This document shows positions 1-8,503 of a DNA stretch of 19,238 bases, one piece after another. The stretch's first letter is position 1. Each line of letters opens with the position of its first letter. The DNA comes from an uncultured Clostridia bacterium. GTDB taxonomy: Bacteria > Bacillota > Clostridia > Peptostreptococcales > Acidaminobacteraceae. The translations under genes were made by a program, and so were the position numbers. The notes below the pieces were generated by a model, which did not search any database, had not been told where the DNA came from, and saw only the letters and a program-made list of their open reading frames with translations. The stretch is taken from contig CAMFGQ010000012.1 of assembly GCA_945950065.1 (NCBI GenBank), forward strand, positions 1-19,238, in the 5' to 3' direction.

Positions 1-47
1 TACGCCCCTTTGGACTATCACCATAGACTAGTGGTATGCCCGTCATA

Positions 48-80
48 CTAAAAAACAAGAGCTTATGGATAAGCTCTTGT
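48..80 (-). terminator. Intrinsic terminator of the lysine operon, after kamE
   Basis: A perfect 11-bp inverted repeat (ACAAGAGCTTA at 55-65 and its complement at 70-80) closes a 4-base loop. On the minus strand it is followed by a run of six T (50-55). It begins 7 bases past the kamE stop, so it most likely ends the kal-to-kamE transcript. Nothing recognisable lies to its left (1-47). Confidence 0.88.
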
Positions 81-87
81 CTGCTTC

Positions 88-876
88 TTACTTCATGCCT
101 CTTGCAACAAATTCCTCTACAGCATAGGTAGCCACATCATCAGCATATTTTCCTGGACCAAAGCCTGCATCGTAACCAAGCTCTTTTGCCAGTTCATTGT
201 TGACACGAGGTCCACCTGCAATAAGGATTACTTTATCTCTGAGTCCTTCTGCTTCAAGGAGTTCCACAAGATGAGTCATGTTTTTAATGTGCACATCTTT
301 TTGTGTAACGGTTTGGCTCACTAGAAGGATATCTGCTTTTTTCTCTACAGCATGGCGGATAAATTCTTCATTCTCTACCTGACTACCAAGATTGTAAGCC
401 TCAATCATTTCGTAGCGTTCAAGCCCAAAGTGTCCAGCATAGCCCTTCATGTTCATGATGGCATCAATACCAACGGTATGGGCGTCGGTACCTGTACTGG
501 CACCAATGACAACAATGGGACGACCGATTTTTTCCTTAATAAAGGCATCGGTTTCATCCATGGTCATGGTGTCAATCTCTACGGCATCCACATGGATTTC
601 TTCATAATTAACGCCGTGAATCACATTTCCATAGACCACATAGAAGGTATACTCTTTATCAAGAGGCTCATGCCAAGCAACAAGTGGTTCACGAAGACCC
701 ATCTTTTTGCCAAGCTCCTTTGCAGCTTCAATGCCTTTCTCATCATCTTTAATGGGAAGAGTAAAGCTTAGCTGCACTTTTCCGTCATTCATGGTATCGC
801 CGTAGGGGCGAAGATTGGTAAGATCTAGGGTTTTATCAACCTCTTGTTTGTTTGTACTATATAGTCCGCTACCCAT
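88..876 (-). CDS. kamE: Lysine 5,6-aminomutase beta subunit (B12- and PLP-binding)
   Basis: This is the small subunit of the adenosylcobalamin- and PLP-dependent aminomutase that moves the terminal amino group of beta-lysine (or D-lysine) to the neighbouring carbon, giving 3,5-diaminohexanoate. The 262 residues match the family length. The base-off cobalamin motif DxHxxG is visible as D131-A-H133-T-V-G136, with H133 the expected cobalt ligand. K144 (NMKGYAG) is at the position of the lysine that forms the internal aldimine with PLP in the clostridial enzyme, as I recall it. The C-terminal half (about 118-262) is the Rossmann-like B12 domain. The ATG overlaps the kamD stop in a TAATG arrangement, with AAGGAGGT just upstream, so the two subunits should be translationally coupled. 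It is the last gene of the operon, directly before a strong terminator. Confidence 0.97.
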   Translation of the reverse strand: MGSGLYSTNKQEVDKTLDLTNLRPYGDTMNDGKVQLSFTLPIKDDEKGIEAAKELGKKMGLREPLVAWHEPLDKEYTFYVVYGNVIHGVNYEEIHVDAVEIDTMTMDETDAFIKEKIGRPIVVIGASTGTDAHTVGIDAIMNMKGYAGHFGLERYEMIEAYNLGSQVENEEFIRHAVEKKADILLVSQTVTQKDVHIKNMTHLVELLEAEGLRDKVILIAGGPRVNNELAKELGYDAGFGPGKYADDVATYAVEEFVARGMK

Positions 877-2432
877 TAGTGTACCTCCTTGTCAAGAAAG
901 AGTTGAATGAAAGGATTGAAGTATTCTTTCTCTTTTAGAGTAACACCAGCAAGTCCTTTTCCACCGTCTTGTGGTCGCTTTACATCACCGAACTTACCCA
1001 TCTCTAAACATTTGAAGAGGCCAAGGCCTTCCATTTCCTCAAGCAGCTTAATGGCTTCATCAAGAACAAAGGCTGCACGCTTTTGCATGATGCCACCTTC
1101 TTTAAACTGAATCTCATCACCTAGACTCTTCATGGTTCGATAGATATACTCAGCATTCTCAATAGCAAGGAAACGGTCCGACATAAAAGGCGTATGGATG
1201 GCTTCTGTCATCATGCCAAGAAGTTGAAGTTTTTGACCAGTCAGAACGGTGACCATGTTAAAGAGTGCATCCTGAATATGACCACGGAAAATATTTCCAG
1301 TCATAAACTTCGTAGGAGGCATGTACTTTAGGGGTGCTTTAGGGAAGATTTCTCTAGCCATCTGTGCCTGAGCAAGCTCATAGACAAAAGCATCTTCTAG
1401 GAGTGGATCCATCTCAAAGGCATGACCTAGACCCATTTGTTCCTCTGGAAGTCCAGCGATTAAAGCAAATTGTTCATTAATAAACTGGCTAGCAAGCACA
1501 GTATGAGCTGCTTCATATGCATCAGCTGTTGTCAGATAGTTGTCTTCTCCTGTATTGATGATAACACCTGCATAACCATTGATCATTCTGGAGAAATATT
1601 GGTCCACCATGGTGCGTTTCATGTTGATGTCGCGGAAAAGAATACCGTAAAGGGCATCATTGAGCATGACATCTAGGCGCTCCATAGCTCCCATTGCTGC
1701 AATTTCGGGCATACACAGACCAGAGCAATAGTTACACAGACGAATGTAGCGTCCCAGTTCTTCTCCTACTTCATCTAGAGCTGCACGCATGAGACGGAAG
1801 TTTTCTTGTGTAGCCATGGTTCCACCGAAACCTTCAGTGGTGGCACCATAGGGGACATAGTCAAGAAGACTTTGGCCTGTTGTACGGATAACAGCAATGA
1901 TGTCGGCACCTTGTTTTGCTGCAGCTTTTGCCTGAACAATGTCCTCATAGATGTTTCCCGTGGCTACAATAACATAAAGATAAGGTCCCTCTGCATCGCC
2001 AAAGCGTGAGAGATAACTTTCTCTTTCTTCTCTGTTTTTCTTAATTCTCTTTGCCATATCCTGAGCGATACCTTGTAGATTGACTTGAATCTCAAAGCTA
2101 TCGGCCAGGGGTAATTTGGTGAGTTCTAGTTCTCCACTGGCTACGGCTTCAGCAATCTCCTGAGGAGTTTTGCCTGTTTGAATCATAGCGTTGGATATGT
2201 AGAAGGCAGCTCCTATACCTAGAGCATTGTTTTCTACCAATTGATCCACCACCACATTGGGCAGTGGTACATCAACTTCATTGACACCATCAATGCCCAG
2301 TAGGCGACAGATGGTTCTTTCCACGGTAACCGTGGTATGAGCATCAACAAATTGTTGTGTATCTTCAGCGATACGTCGAGCAAGGTTTCTTGCTTTTTCT
2401 ACTTTGGTTGCATCCAAATGTAATTTGCTCAA
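876..2432 (-). CDS. kamD: Lysine 5,6-aminomutase alpha subunit
   Basis: This is the large, TIM-barrel subunit of lysine 5,6-aminomutase, which holds the substrate and the PLP phosphate and partners KamE. The 518 residues match the family. Residues R183, S188, S237 and Y262 each sit one position before the Arg184, Ser189, Ser238 and Tyr263 that I recall as PLP contacts in the characterised clostridial enzyme, so the alignment is nearly gap-free. The C-rich stretch RLCNYCSGLC (231-240) and the NTGEDNYLTTAD segment (293-304) are also typical. The start is TTG (codon 2430-2432), chosen because GGGAGG lies just upstream and no ATG fits the N-terminus. The kamC stop is 11 bases upstream and kamE follows with a 1-base overlap. 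Confidence 0.97.
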   Translation of the reverse strand: MSKLHLDATKVEKARNLARRIAEDTQQFVDAHTTVTVERTICRLLGIDGVNEVDVPLPNVVVDQLVENNALGIGAAFYISNAMIQTGKTPQEIAEAVASGELELTKLPLADSFEIQVNLQGIAQDMAKRIKKNREERESYLSRFGDAEGPYLYVIVATGNIYEDIVQAKAAAKQGADIIAVIRTTGQSLLDYVPYGATTEGFGGTMATQENFRLMRAALDEVGEELGRYIRLCNYCSGLCMPEIAAMGAMERLDVMLNDALYGILFRDINMKRTMVDQYFSRMINGYAGVIINTGEDNYLTTADAYEAAHTVLASQFINEQFALIAGLPEEQMGLGHAFEMDPLLEDAFVYELAQAQMAREIFPKAPLKYMPPTKFMTGNIFRGHIQDALFNMVTVLTGQKLQLLGMMTEAIHTPFMSDRFLAIENAEYIYRTMKSLGDEIQFKEGGIMQKRAAFVLDEAIKLLEEMEGLGLFKCLEMGKFGDVKRPQDGGKGLAGVTLKEKEYFNPFIQLFLDKEVH

Positions 2433-2443
2433 ATGTTTCCTCC

Positions 2444-3892
2444 CTATAACAGTTGACTTATGGTCTGGATGAGTTCCTCATCTAAACCCAGTAATGTACA
2501 TATATGCAGTGCGTCTTTGGGAACTTCTCGTTCCTCTAGCACTGGTTCCAATCGATAATCCATTTGTGCTCGAATGGTTTCTAAAGATTTTTTTTCTTCG
2601 AAGAGTAATTGGGACTTTAGTGCTTCAAAGTCTACTCCTTCAAATCCGCGAATCTGGTAGTGAACCATTCCAGGTTCAAGGATTTGATCAAAGTGGGTTG
2701 CAAGCAGCAAGACACTTTTTTCTCCCATAAAGTGTTGGCTTAGTCCCTTGACAATGGCCCTACCTTCTCTAGGATTGGTGCCCCTGGCTGGTTCATCCAG
2801 TACCAGGAGTCCTACTTCGTTTTTTGTTCTCTTGAGTACTTCCCGTAGACGCAGAATCTCTGCTCCAAAACTGGAAAGTCCAGCCTTGACATCCTCAAAG
2901 TCATCGCCCAAATAGAAGACAAAATCAAAGAGCCCCAGTCTTGCTTCCTTGGCAAAGGGAAGCATCCCCAAATGGACCAGCATGACATTGAGGAGAACCG
3001 TTTTTAAACTAACACTCTTTCCACCCATGTTGGCTCCTGTGACAACAGTGGTCCCTGGGCAAAGATCGATGTCTAATTTCTGAAAGCTTGCTAGTTCTTC
3101 CCTTAAATAGTCTTCCATCATAGGGCTGGAAGCCTCGACCAAGTGAATCTCTGATTCATGGAGTAAGGTGGGCATCACACCACCATAGGCCATGGCAAGC
3201 TTTGCCTTAGCAATCCAATGGTCAAGCTTAGCGATGGCATCCATGTTATGAAGAAGCTCATCAGCCTCTTCTTCCACATCCCTAGAGAGTTCTTTACGGA
3301 TCTTCCTTTCTTCCTCTTCCTCCTGAACGACGAGTTCTGCTCTTTGTTCAAAGAGGGGAGCTCTTTCTTCTTCCTTTGTCTGGTAGATCCTTTCTTCTAG
3401 TTCTCTTTTTTCTTTTCGAATCCTTGTTAACTCTTCACTATAGGCATCATAAATATAGAAGGTTAGGATGCCGGTTCCCTCAGGGTCCAATCTTTTCTCC
3501 AGTGTCTCAAGAGAATACAGTTTAAAGCCCTGAGGCACCTCTATCTCTTTGAGTTTTCTCAAGAGTTCTCCGATGACCCGTGAAAACACCTTCATCTCGA
3601 AGAGCTCAACTTCATCTAAGGTGGCACCGCGTTTAGCACGTTCCACCGATGCTTGAATGTCTTTTACCCTACAAAATTCATACTCTAAATCGTGGAGGGC
3701 ATAGGCTCTGGATTCCTTTTGATGATAAAAGAGCAGGACTGCTTCAAGCTCTTCTTGAAGCAGTTCTTTTTCCCCAGGGCGATAGAGCCTTCGTTCGTTT
3801 TTTCTTTTCTCACCATAGGGAGTCATGATCTGGAGTTTGTCTAGGACATACTCAAGACCAATGTCTTTACGTTCTTTTGCTGATAGAAGCAT
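2444..3892 (-). CDS. kamC: MutS-family ATPase KamC, putative lysine 5,6-aminomutase reactivase
   Basis: The protein ends in a MutS-type ABC ATPase domain: Walker A TGANMGGKS (285-293), the SSFGAEILRL loop (340-349), Walker B LLVLDEP (362-368) followed by ARGTNP, and the H-loop T399-H400. Before it lies a helical region with a highly charged predicted coiled coil (about 153-215). It lacks the mismatch-recognition and connector domains of MutS1 and the Smr nuclease domain of MutS2. In lysine-fermenting bacteria this gene sits between kamB and kamD and is annotated as the ATPase of the aminomutase reactivating system. That role rests on gene context rather than on biochemistry that I can cite. 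ATG with GGGAGG upstream; the start lies 26 bases inside the end of kamB, so the two are probably translationally coupled. Confidence 0.85.
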   Translation of the reverse strand: MLLSAKERKDIGLEYVLDKLQIMTPYGEKRKNERRLYRPGEKELLQEELEAVLLFYHQKESRAYALHDLEYEFCRVKDIQASVERAKRGATLDEVELFEMKVFSRVIGELLRKLKEIEVPQGFKLYSLETLEKRLDPEGTGILTFYIYDAYSEELTRIRKEKRELEERIYQTKEEERAPLFEQRAELVVQEEEEERKIRKELSRDVEEEADELLHNMDAIAKLDHWIAKAKLAMAYGGVMPTLLHESEIHLVEASSPMMEDYLREELASFQKLDIDLCPGTTVVTGANMGGKSVSLKTVLLNVMLVHLGMLPFAKEARLGLFDFVFYLGDDFEDVKAGLSSFGAEILRLREVLKRTKNEVGLLVLDEPARGTNPREGRAIVKGLSQHFMGEKSVLLLATHFDQILEPGMVHYQIRGFEGVDFEALKSQLLFEEKKSLETIRAQMDYRLEPVLEEREVPKDALHICTLLGLDEELIQTISQLL

Positions 3893-4913
3893 CTTTCCTC
3901 CCTACATCATAAATGGGTATGGACGTCCCTTGGCGCAGTGCGTCCTCTAGGGCAACACTATCAAAATGGATACCTCGAGGCGAGAAGGGATTGATGGTCA
4001 GCCCGATGAGTTTTATTTTTTGGAGAACACGAATGTCTAGATCAAGTCTTTTCAAACGTCTCCATAAATCGGTGCCGACAAATAGCCTGGTGGCATCTTC
4101 AATGACCAGTGTTTTTCCCCGGAGATCTGCTCCGGCCATAAGGGTGGTAATAAAAGAATCGGTAATCACTCCCCTTGCTGCGATGAGTCGTGTTGAGGGA
4201 GTGATCTTCTCTGCAAGCTCTCGAGCTGCAGTAAAGGCAAGATCGGTTTCTAGGGTAGTGATGCCTTCTCCTAGGAGAAGAAGGCGACTGGTAGAAAGTG
4301 GTTCTTCTATGAGAAGACGGTCTTCCTGCTCAATTTCAGGGCTTTCAAAAATCTCCACCATGGTTAAAGTTTTTTCCACCACCTTGGCCATGCTGTGATC
4401 AAGAGCTGCTCCTGTTGCCAGAATCGCTCCATCTGTTAAAAAATGGCCTGCAGTGCTTTTTCTAGAAAGGGCTCCATCCACAAGATAGAAGGAATCTGCG
4501 TCAATCTCAAGAAAGAGATCCTTGATTCTCCTTGCATCCTCTACTCCTGATGGACCGGCTATTTCCACAAAGCCTGCACTCTTGGCGCGAAAAATGACTA
4601 CCTCTCCTACCGAGGTAGAAATACCTGTTGTGGCAAGAATTTCTTTGGTTAAGTCGCAATGTTTTAAGAAATCTCTGGCTGTAGCAACCAAGGTTCCCGG
4701 ATACACATAGATTTTGGGTTTCATGGTGGAAGTAACCAGGTCTTTTTCTTCCCCATCACGACCTATACTTGTAATGGCCAAGGTGGGGGTAAACCCCACC
4801 GCCTTGGCTTCTTGTATAAGATGATTGAGAACTGTGGTTTTACCCACGTTCTTTTCCATGCCAATAATGGCTAGTGAAGAAAGATTATTTGACCTTAAAC
4901 TGTCGATCAGCAT
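3867..4913 (-). CDS. kamB: P-loop protein KamB, putative lysine 5,6-aminomutase reactivase subunit
   Basis: The N-terminus carries a P-loop, GMEKNVGKTT (residues 18-27 from the ATG used here), followed by about 320 residues without a domain I can name. In known lysine fermentation operons the gene between kamA and kamC has this form and is annotated as the second subunit of the lysine 5,6-aminomutase reactivation system, by analogy with other B12-enzyme reactivases. The start is uncertain. The frame is open up to a TTG at 4944-4946 (11 more residues), but both candidates have poor ribosome binding sites. ATG 4911-4913 is preferred because it leaves a 29-base rather than a 62-base overlap with kamA. 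The 3' end overlaps kamC by 26 bases. Identity is from context and P-loop. Confidence 0.8.
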   Translation of the reverse strand: MLIDSLRSNNLSSLAIIGMEKNVGKTTVLNHLIQEAKAVGFTPTLAITSIGRDGEEKDLVTSTMKPKIYVYPGTLVATARDFLKHCDLTKEILATTGISTSVGEVVIFRAKSAGFVEIAGPSGVEDARRIKDLFLEIDADSFYLVDGALSRKSTAGHFLTDGAILATGAALDHSMAKVVEKTLTMVEIFESPEIEQEDRLLIEEPLSTSRLLLLGEGITTLETDLAFTAARELAEKITPSTRLIAARGVITDSFITTLMAGADLRGKTLVIEDATRLFVGTDLWRRLKRLDLDIRVLQKIKLIGLTINPFSPRGIHFDSVALEDALRQGTSIPIYDVGRKDASISKRT

Positions 4914-6162
4914 GTCTTTCTTTTCGGGAAAGCTTAGTAGGCTCAAGTGCCAGTTGGCTTCCCTCTAGAAGGCTAGCAACGCCTTCCAATTTATCTTCCT
5001 CTTTGCCTTGGCAGACTTCACAATGACAGTCTGGAACATAGCAATCAGGTTCACTATAGGTTGTGATGACACCTTCATAGTTACGTAGAACCACTTTGTC
5101 GTGGCTTTGTGTAATCATGTAGGTAGGCATAACAGGTGTCTTTCCTCCACCACCTGGAGCATCAACAACAAAGGTTGGTACACAGTAGCCAGAGGTATGG
5201 CCACGAAGACCTTCCATAATCTCGATGCCTTTGGATACAGTTGTTCTAAAGTGCTCGAGACCGAAGCTCAGGTCACATTGGTAGATGTAGTAAGGACGTA
5301 CACGGATTTTAACCAGTTCATGGACAAGTTTTCTCATCACATGGACACAGTCATTGACTCCACGTAGAAGAACAGATTGGTTTCCTAGAGGAATCCCTGC
5401 ATTGGCCATGCGCTCACAAGCTTCTTTGGATTCCCGTGTGATCTCTTGTGGGTGGTTGAAGTGAGTGTTCAGCCATACTGGATGGTATTTCTTCAACATG
5501 TTCACAAGATCATCGGTGATGCGTTGAGGCATAACCACAGGCACACGGCTACCGATACGGATAATCTCAACATGAGGGATTGCACGTAGTCTAGAGATGA
5601 TGTCTTCAAGACGTGCATCACTCATAAGAAGTGCGTCTCCACCTGAAAGAAGAACGTCTCGTACCCCAGGAGTTCTTGCAATGTAATCAATGCATCCATC
5701 GATTTGCGCCTTGTTGACAGGAGCATCGGTTTGTCCTGCGAAGCGTCTTCTTGTACAGTGACGGCAGTACATGCTGCACTGGTCTGTAATCAAGAAAAGG
5801 ACACGGTCAGGGTAACGATGGGTTAGTCCTGGAACAGGAGAGTCTTCATCTTCACTCAGTGGATCAAGAAGGTCCCACTCACTGCGATGCACTTCAGCTG
5901 CTGTAGGAACAGCTTGCTTGCGTACAGGGTCAAAGGGATTCTCAGGATCGATAAGGGACAGATAGTAAGGCGTAATAGCCATACGAAGTGTCTCGAGCGT
6001 TTTCTTCGCACCCTCTTCTTCCTCTTCTGTTAGTGGAATGTACTTCTTTAATTGATCTAGTGTTTCAATTCTATTTTTAACTTGCCATTGCCAGCTGCTC
6101 CAATCTTCATCGGATACACCTGGGAACATTTTATGGCGTTGTTCTTCCGCTTTTAAATTCAC
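4885..6162 (-). CDS. kamA: L-lysine 2,3-aminomutase (radical SAM, PLP)
   Basis: This enzyme catalyses the first step of lysine fermentation, L-lysine to L-beta-lysine, using a [4Fe-4S] cluster, S-adenosylmethionine and PLP. The radical-SAM motif CSMYCRHC supplies C129, C133 and C136. APGGGGKTPV holds the PLP lysine K341. C272 (NDCVHV) together with C379, C381 and C384 (DCHCEVC) match the zinc-site cysteines of the clostridial enzyme. The sequence is close to the characterised Clostridium protein throughout (for example RYPDRVLFLIT and GHTSGYCVPTFVVD). The start is taken as GTG 6160-6162, since GGAGG lies five bases upstream. An in-frame TTG at 6172-6174 would bury that site inside the gene. 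The kdd stop is 14 bases upstream, and the 3' end overlaps kamB. Confidence 0.97.
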   Translation of the reverse strand: MNLKAEEQRHKMFPGVSDEDWSSWQWQVKNRIETLDQLKKYIPLTEEEEEGAKKTLETLRMAITPYYLSLIDPENPFDPVRKQAVPTAAEVHRSEWDLLDPLSEDEDSPVPGLTHRYPDRVLFLITDQCSMYCRHCTRRRFAGQTDAPVNKAQIDGCIDYIARTPGVRDVLLSGGDALLMSDARLEDIISRLRAIPHVEIIRIGSRVPVVMPQRITDDLVNMLKKYHPVWLNTHFNHPQEITRESKEACERMANAGIPLGNQSVLLRGVNDCVHVMRKLVHELVKIRVRPYYIYQCDLSFGLEHFRTTVSKGIEIMEGLRGHTSGYCVPTFVVDAPGGGGKTPVMPTYMITQSHDKVVLRNYEGVITTYSEPDCYVPDCHCEVCQGKEEDKLEGVASLLEGSQLALEPTKLSRKERHADRQFKVK

Positions 6163-6176
6163 CTTATCCTCCAATC

Positions 6177-7214
6177 TTAGAGATAGAGTTTCTCGAAGAT
6201 TTCTTTTAGTTTGTCGGATTCACGTAGTTCAGCTAATGTGATTTCTGCATGATCCTTTGTATAACCATTTCCAACGATCATGGTTACGTCTTTACCAACG
6301 CCTTCTGCTCCAAGAGCTGCTTTGGTGAAGCTTGTTGCCATGCTGAAGAAGTAGACGATTCCACCATCACGTACAGGCAGAATGGTGCTCATCTCAGCAT
6401 TGGGAACGTTTACAACATTGATGGCGATATCGTACTCTTCGCCGTTGTTGGCTTCAAGCGATTTGTTAAGGATCTCGATAGGAGCTTGAACATTGCCAAC
6501 GATGATTTCGTCAGCATAGCCAAGATTAGCAAGACGTTCTTTGGTTTCTTCTCTGGAAACGAGAGCAACAACGCGGCCTGTAGGACCAACGCGTTTTTTC
6601 GCTTCATAGACACACATCATACCGCTCTTACCGCTACCGCCAAGAACAAGAACTTTGTCTCCTGGGCGAACAAGTTTAGCTGTTTGTGCAGGTGCGCCAG
6701 CAACATCAAGAGCTGCCAATGCGAGGTTTTCTGTCATGTCATCAGGAAGTTTTGCATAGATGCCAGACTCGAAGAGAATGGCTGTTCCATCAATTTCAAC
6801 ACGGTCGATTTCTGGGTAGACTTTGTTGATTTTGTTGATTTTGAGTGGGGTTAGGGACAGGCTGACAAGAGTAGCGATTTTGTCGCCTTCTTTAATGTCA
6901 ATCTTGTCTTTAAGAGCTGCACCGATTTCTTTTACGGTTGCAATCAGCATTCCACCACTACCTGTAACAGGATTTTGCATTTTTCCACGCTCAGCCACGA
7001 TGCCCATAATCATTTCTTTGATTTTTTCTACATCATGATCACATGCGTTTTCGATTTGTGTAAAGCTAGCAGAGTCAATGTTGAGAGCGATGACATCAAG
7101 AAGAATCTCGTTGTCATAAATCTTCATGTCGTTGTCAATTTTTTGAGCTGCTTGTGGAAGAACTCCCTTTGGCTCAATGACTCTATGTGTACCGTATTTG
7201 CATCCTAAATTCAT
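6177..7214 (-). CDS. kdd: L-erythro-3,5-diaminohexanoate dehydrogenase
   Basis: The protein is an NAD(P)-dependent enzyme that oxidatively deaminates 3,5-diaminohexanoate to 5-amino-3-oxohexanoate, releasing ammonia. Its 345 residues match the family. A glycine-rich nucleotide-binding turn, VLVLGGSGKSG (188-198), starts the Rossmann fold. The N-terminal part (MNLGCKYGTHRVIEPKGVLPQAA) is the pattern I associate with Kdd. ATG with GGAGAG seven bases upstream; that site lies inside the last codons of kce, whose stop is only 2 bases away. Its position between kce and kamA fits the pathway order. Which coenzyme it prefers cannot be told from this sequence alone. Confidence 0.95.
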   Translation of the reverse strand: MNLGCKYGTHRVIEPKGVLPQAAQKIDNDMKIYDNEILLDVIALNIDSASFTQIENACDHDVEKIKEMIMGIVAERGKMQNPVTGSGGMLIATVKEIGAALKDKIDIKEGDKIATLVSLSLTPLKINKINKVYPEIDRVEIDGTAILFESGIYAKLPDDMTENLALAALDVAGAPAQTAKLVRPGDKVLVLGGSGKSGMMCVYEAKKRVGPTGRVVALVSREETKERLANLGYADEIIVGNVQAPIEILNKSLEANNGEEYDIAINVVNVPNAEMSTILPVRDGGIVYFFSMATSFTKAALGAEGVGKDVTMIVGNGYTKDHAEITLAELRESDKLKEIFEKLYL

Positions 7215-7216
7215 TT

Positions 7217-8038
7217 TTATCTCTCCTTTAATCCAAGAATTTGTCTAGCTTCAGCTGGAGTAGCGATTTCTCTTCCTAGTTCTTTCGCAATGCGAACAAC
7301 ACGCTCAACCAGTTCACCATTGCTTTTAGCAAGTACACCACGGTCTAGGTAAATGTTGTCCTCAAATCCTACGCGAACATGACCGCCCATAGCAATGCCT
7401 ATGGCAGCCATGGGGAATTCATGACGTCCGATACCAGCTACAGTCCATGTGCTTCCAGCAGGAATGCTGTCTACCATAAAGGCAAGGTCTCTTGCAGTAG
7501 CTGCCATTTGTACACCAAGTACAAAGTCAAAGTGCATAGGCTCTAAAATATAGCCTTGCTTAGCAAAACGAATAGCATAGTCCACCATACCTTTGTCGAA
7601 GACTTCGATTTCTGGCTTGATGCCGCGTTCAATCATGATTTTTCCGAAGTTTTTAATGGTGTTTTCAGAGTTGACAAAAATTTCGTCGCCACCGAAGTTC
7701 AGCGTACCACAGTCTAGGGTTGCCATTTCTGTGCCTTCGATCTCTGTTGGTTGGAGACGCTCAAGGTCTGTCATACCAACAGCTCCACCTGTAGAAGGTT
7801 GGATGATAACATCAGGGGCAACTTCACGAATTGCTTCAATACATTGTCTAAAACGTTCTTTGTCTTGTGTAGGTGTTCCATCATCTTCACGAACATGAAG
7901 GTGAATGATACTTGCTCCTGCATCATAAGCACTTTTGGCTTCACGTTGAATTTCTTCTACGGTATAAGGTACTGCAGGATTATGTTCTTTTGTAACTTCT
8001 GCACCGCAGATTGCTGCCGTAATAATTAATTTTTCCAC
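7217..8038 (-). CDS. kce: 3-keto-5-aminohexanoate cleavage enzyme
   Basis: Kce condenses 5-amino-3-oxohexanoate with acetyl-CoA and splits it to acetoacetate and L-3-aminobutyryl-CoA. It belongs to the DUF849/BKACE family of zinc-dependent TIM barrels. The metal-binding pair is visible as H46 and H48 in IIHLHVREDDG. E14 and the segment R222-V-G-F-E226-D227 correspond, with a four-residue offset, to the Glu14, Arg226, Glu230 and Asp231 I recall from the crystallised Cloacimonas enzyme. GTG start (8036-8038) with GGAGGT five bases upstream, which overlaps the kal stop codon, so kal and kce are tightly coupled. 273 residues is a normal family length. Confidence 0.96.
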   Translation of the reverse strand: MEKLIITAAICGAEVTKEHNPAVPYTVEEIQREAKSAYDAGASIIHLHVREDDGTPTQDKERFRQCIEAIREVAPDVIIQPSTGGAVGMTDLERLQPTEIEGTEMATLDCGTLNFGGDEIFVNSENTIKNFGKIMIERGIKPEIEVFDKGMVDYAIRFAKQGYILEPMHFDFVLGVQMAATARDLAFMVDSIPAGSTWTVAGIGRHEFPMAAIGIAMGGHVRVGFEDNIYLDRGVLAKSNGELVERVVRIAKELGREIATPAEARQILGLKER

Positions 8039-8040
8039 TT

Positions 8041-8421
8041 TTACCTCCGTTGTCTATCTTTTGGTACAACACATGTTCCGCTTGCGCGACATACTAGGAT
8101 TGGTTCTTCTAGAACATCACAGGCTGAATCTGAAATGTCAGGGCGAGGTACGATGACTTTGTAGGCTTCAAATTCCATTTTTCTACTGCTTCCACCTTCA
8201 CTGACAATTTTTCCTCTTGCTTCGATGAACTCACCAGCATAGACAGGGGCTTTAAACTCCACCATGTCATAGGCTACAAAGAGTCCTTCATCACCATCGC
8301 GTCGGATGAGTAGTTCTGTGGCAACATCTCCGAATAGACCTAGCATTCTGGCTCCGTCTACAAGGTTTCCACCGTAGTGAGCATCTGCTGTACTCATTCT
8401 CAGTCTGATTGTTGATTCCAT
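8041..8421 (-). CDS. kal: 3-aminobutyryl-CoA ammonia-lyase
   Basis: This 126-residue hotdog-fold protein removes ammonia from L-3-aminobutyryl-CoA to give crotonyl-CoA, the last dedicated step of lysine fermentation. The N-terminus (MESTIRLRMSTADAHYGGNLVDGARML) and the FKAPVYAGEFIEARG segment are typical of Kal. The start is ATG 8419-8421, with GGGAGG six bases upstream. The reading frame is open for 75 more codons to about 8646, but that stretch is the riboswitch leader and its terminator, so it is not coding. As first gene of the operon it lies directly behind the lysine-sensing leader. Its stop overlaps the ribosome binding site of kce. Confidence 0.94.
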   Translation of the reverse strand: MESTIRLRMSTADAHYGGNLVDGARMLGLFGDVATELLIRRDGDEGLFVAYDMVEFKAPVYAGEFIEARGKIVSEGGSSRKMEFEAYKVIVPRPDISDSACDVLEEPILVCRASGTCVVPKDRQRR

Positions 8422-8457
8422 TTTTCCTCCCTTTTTTCCATTTGGATTTTGGGGCTT

Positions 8458-8503
8458 AAAAAAAGCCCTACATGTTTGTTTTCCAACAAAACATAAATAG
8501 CGC
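8458..8503 (-). terminator. Riboswitch-controlled terminator in the kal leader
   Basis: On the minus strand GCGCTA (8503-8498) pairs with TAGGGC (8470-8465) with one mismatch. Inside it ATGTTT pairs with AAACAT and GTT with AAC around a GGAA loop (8484-8481). Seven T residues follow (8464-8458). The 5' arm contains the 3' strand of aptamer helix P1 (8494-8500), so P1 and this hairpin cannot form together. A weaker GGGCTT/AAGCCC pairing follows immediately and may be accidental. Confidence 0.85.

Noticed and set aside
1..47. A possible gene end or tRNA left of the kamE terminator
   Set aside because: The segment is too short; only a weak hairpin (TAGTGGTATG and CATACTA) is seen and no coding or tRNA pattern.
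2444..3892. A DNA mismatch repair or recombination role (MutS/MutS2)
   Set aside because: Only the ATPase part is MutS-like; recognition and Smr domains are missing and the gene overlaps kamB inside a lysine operon.
6163..6174. TTG start for kamA, four codons upstream
   Set aside because: It would place the only good ribosome binding site (GGAGG) inside the coding region; GTG 6160-6162 is ideally spaced from it.
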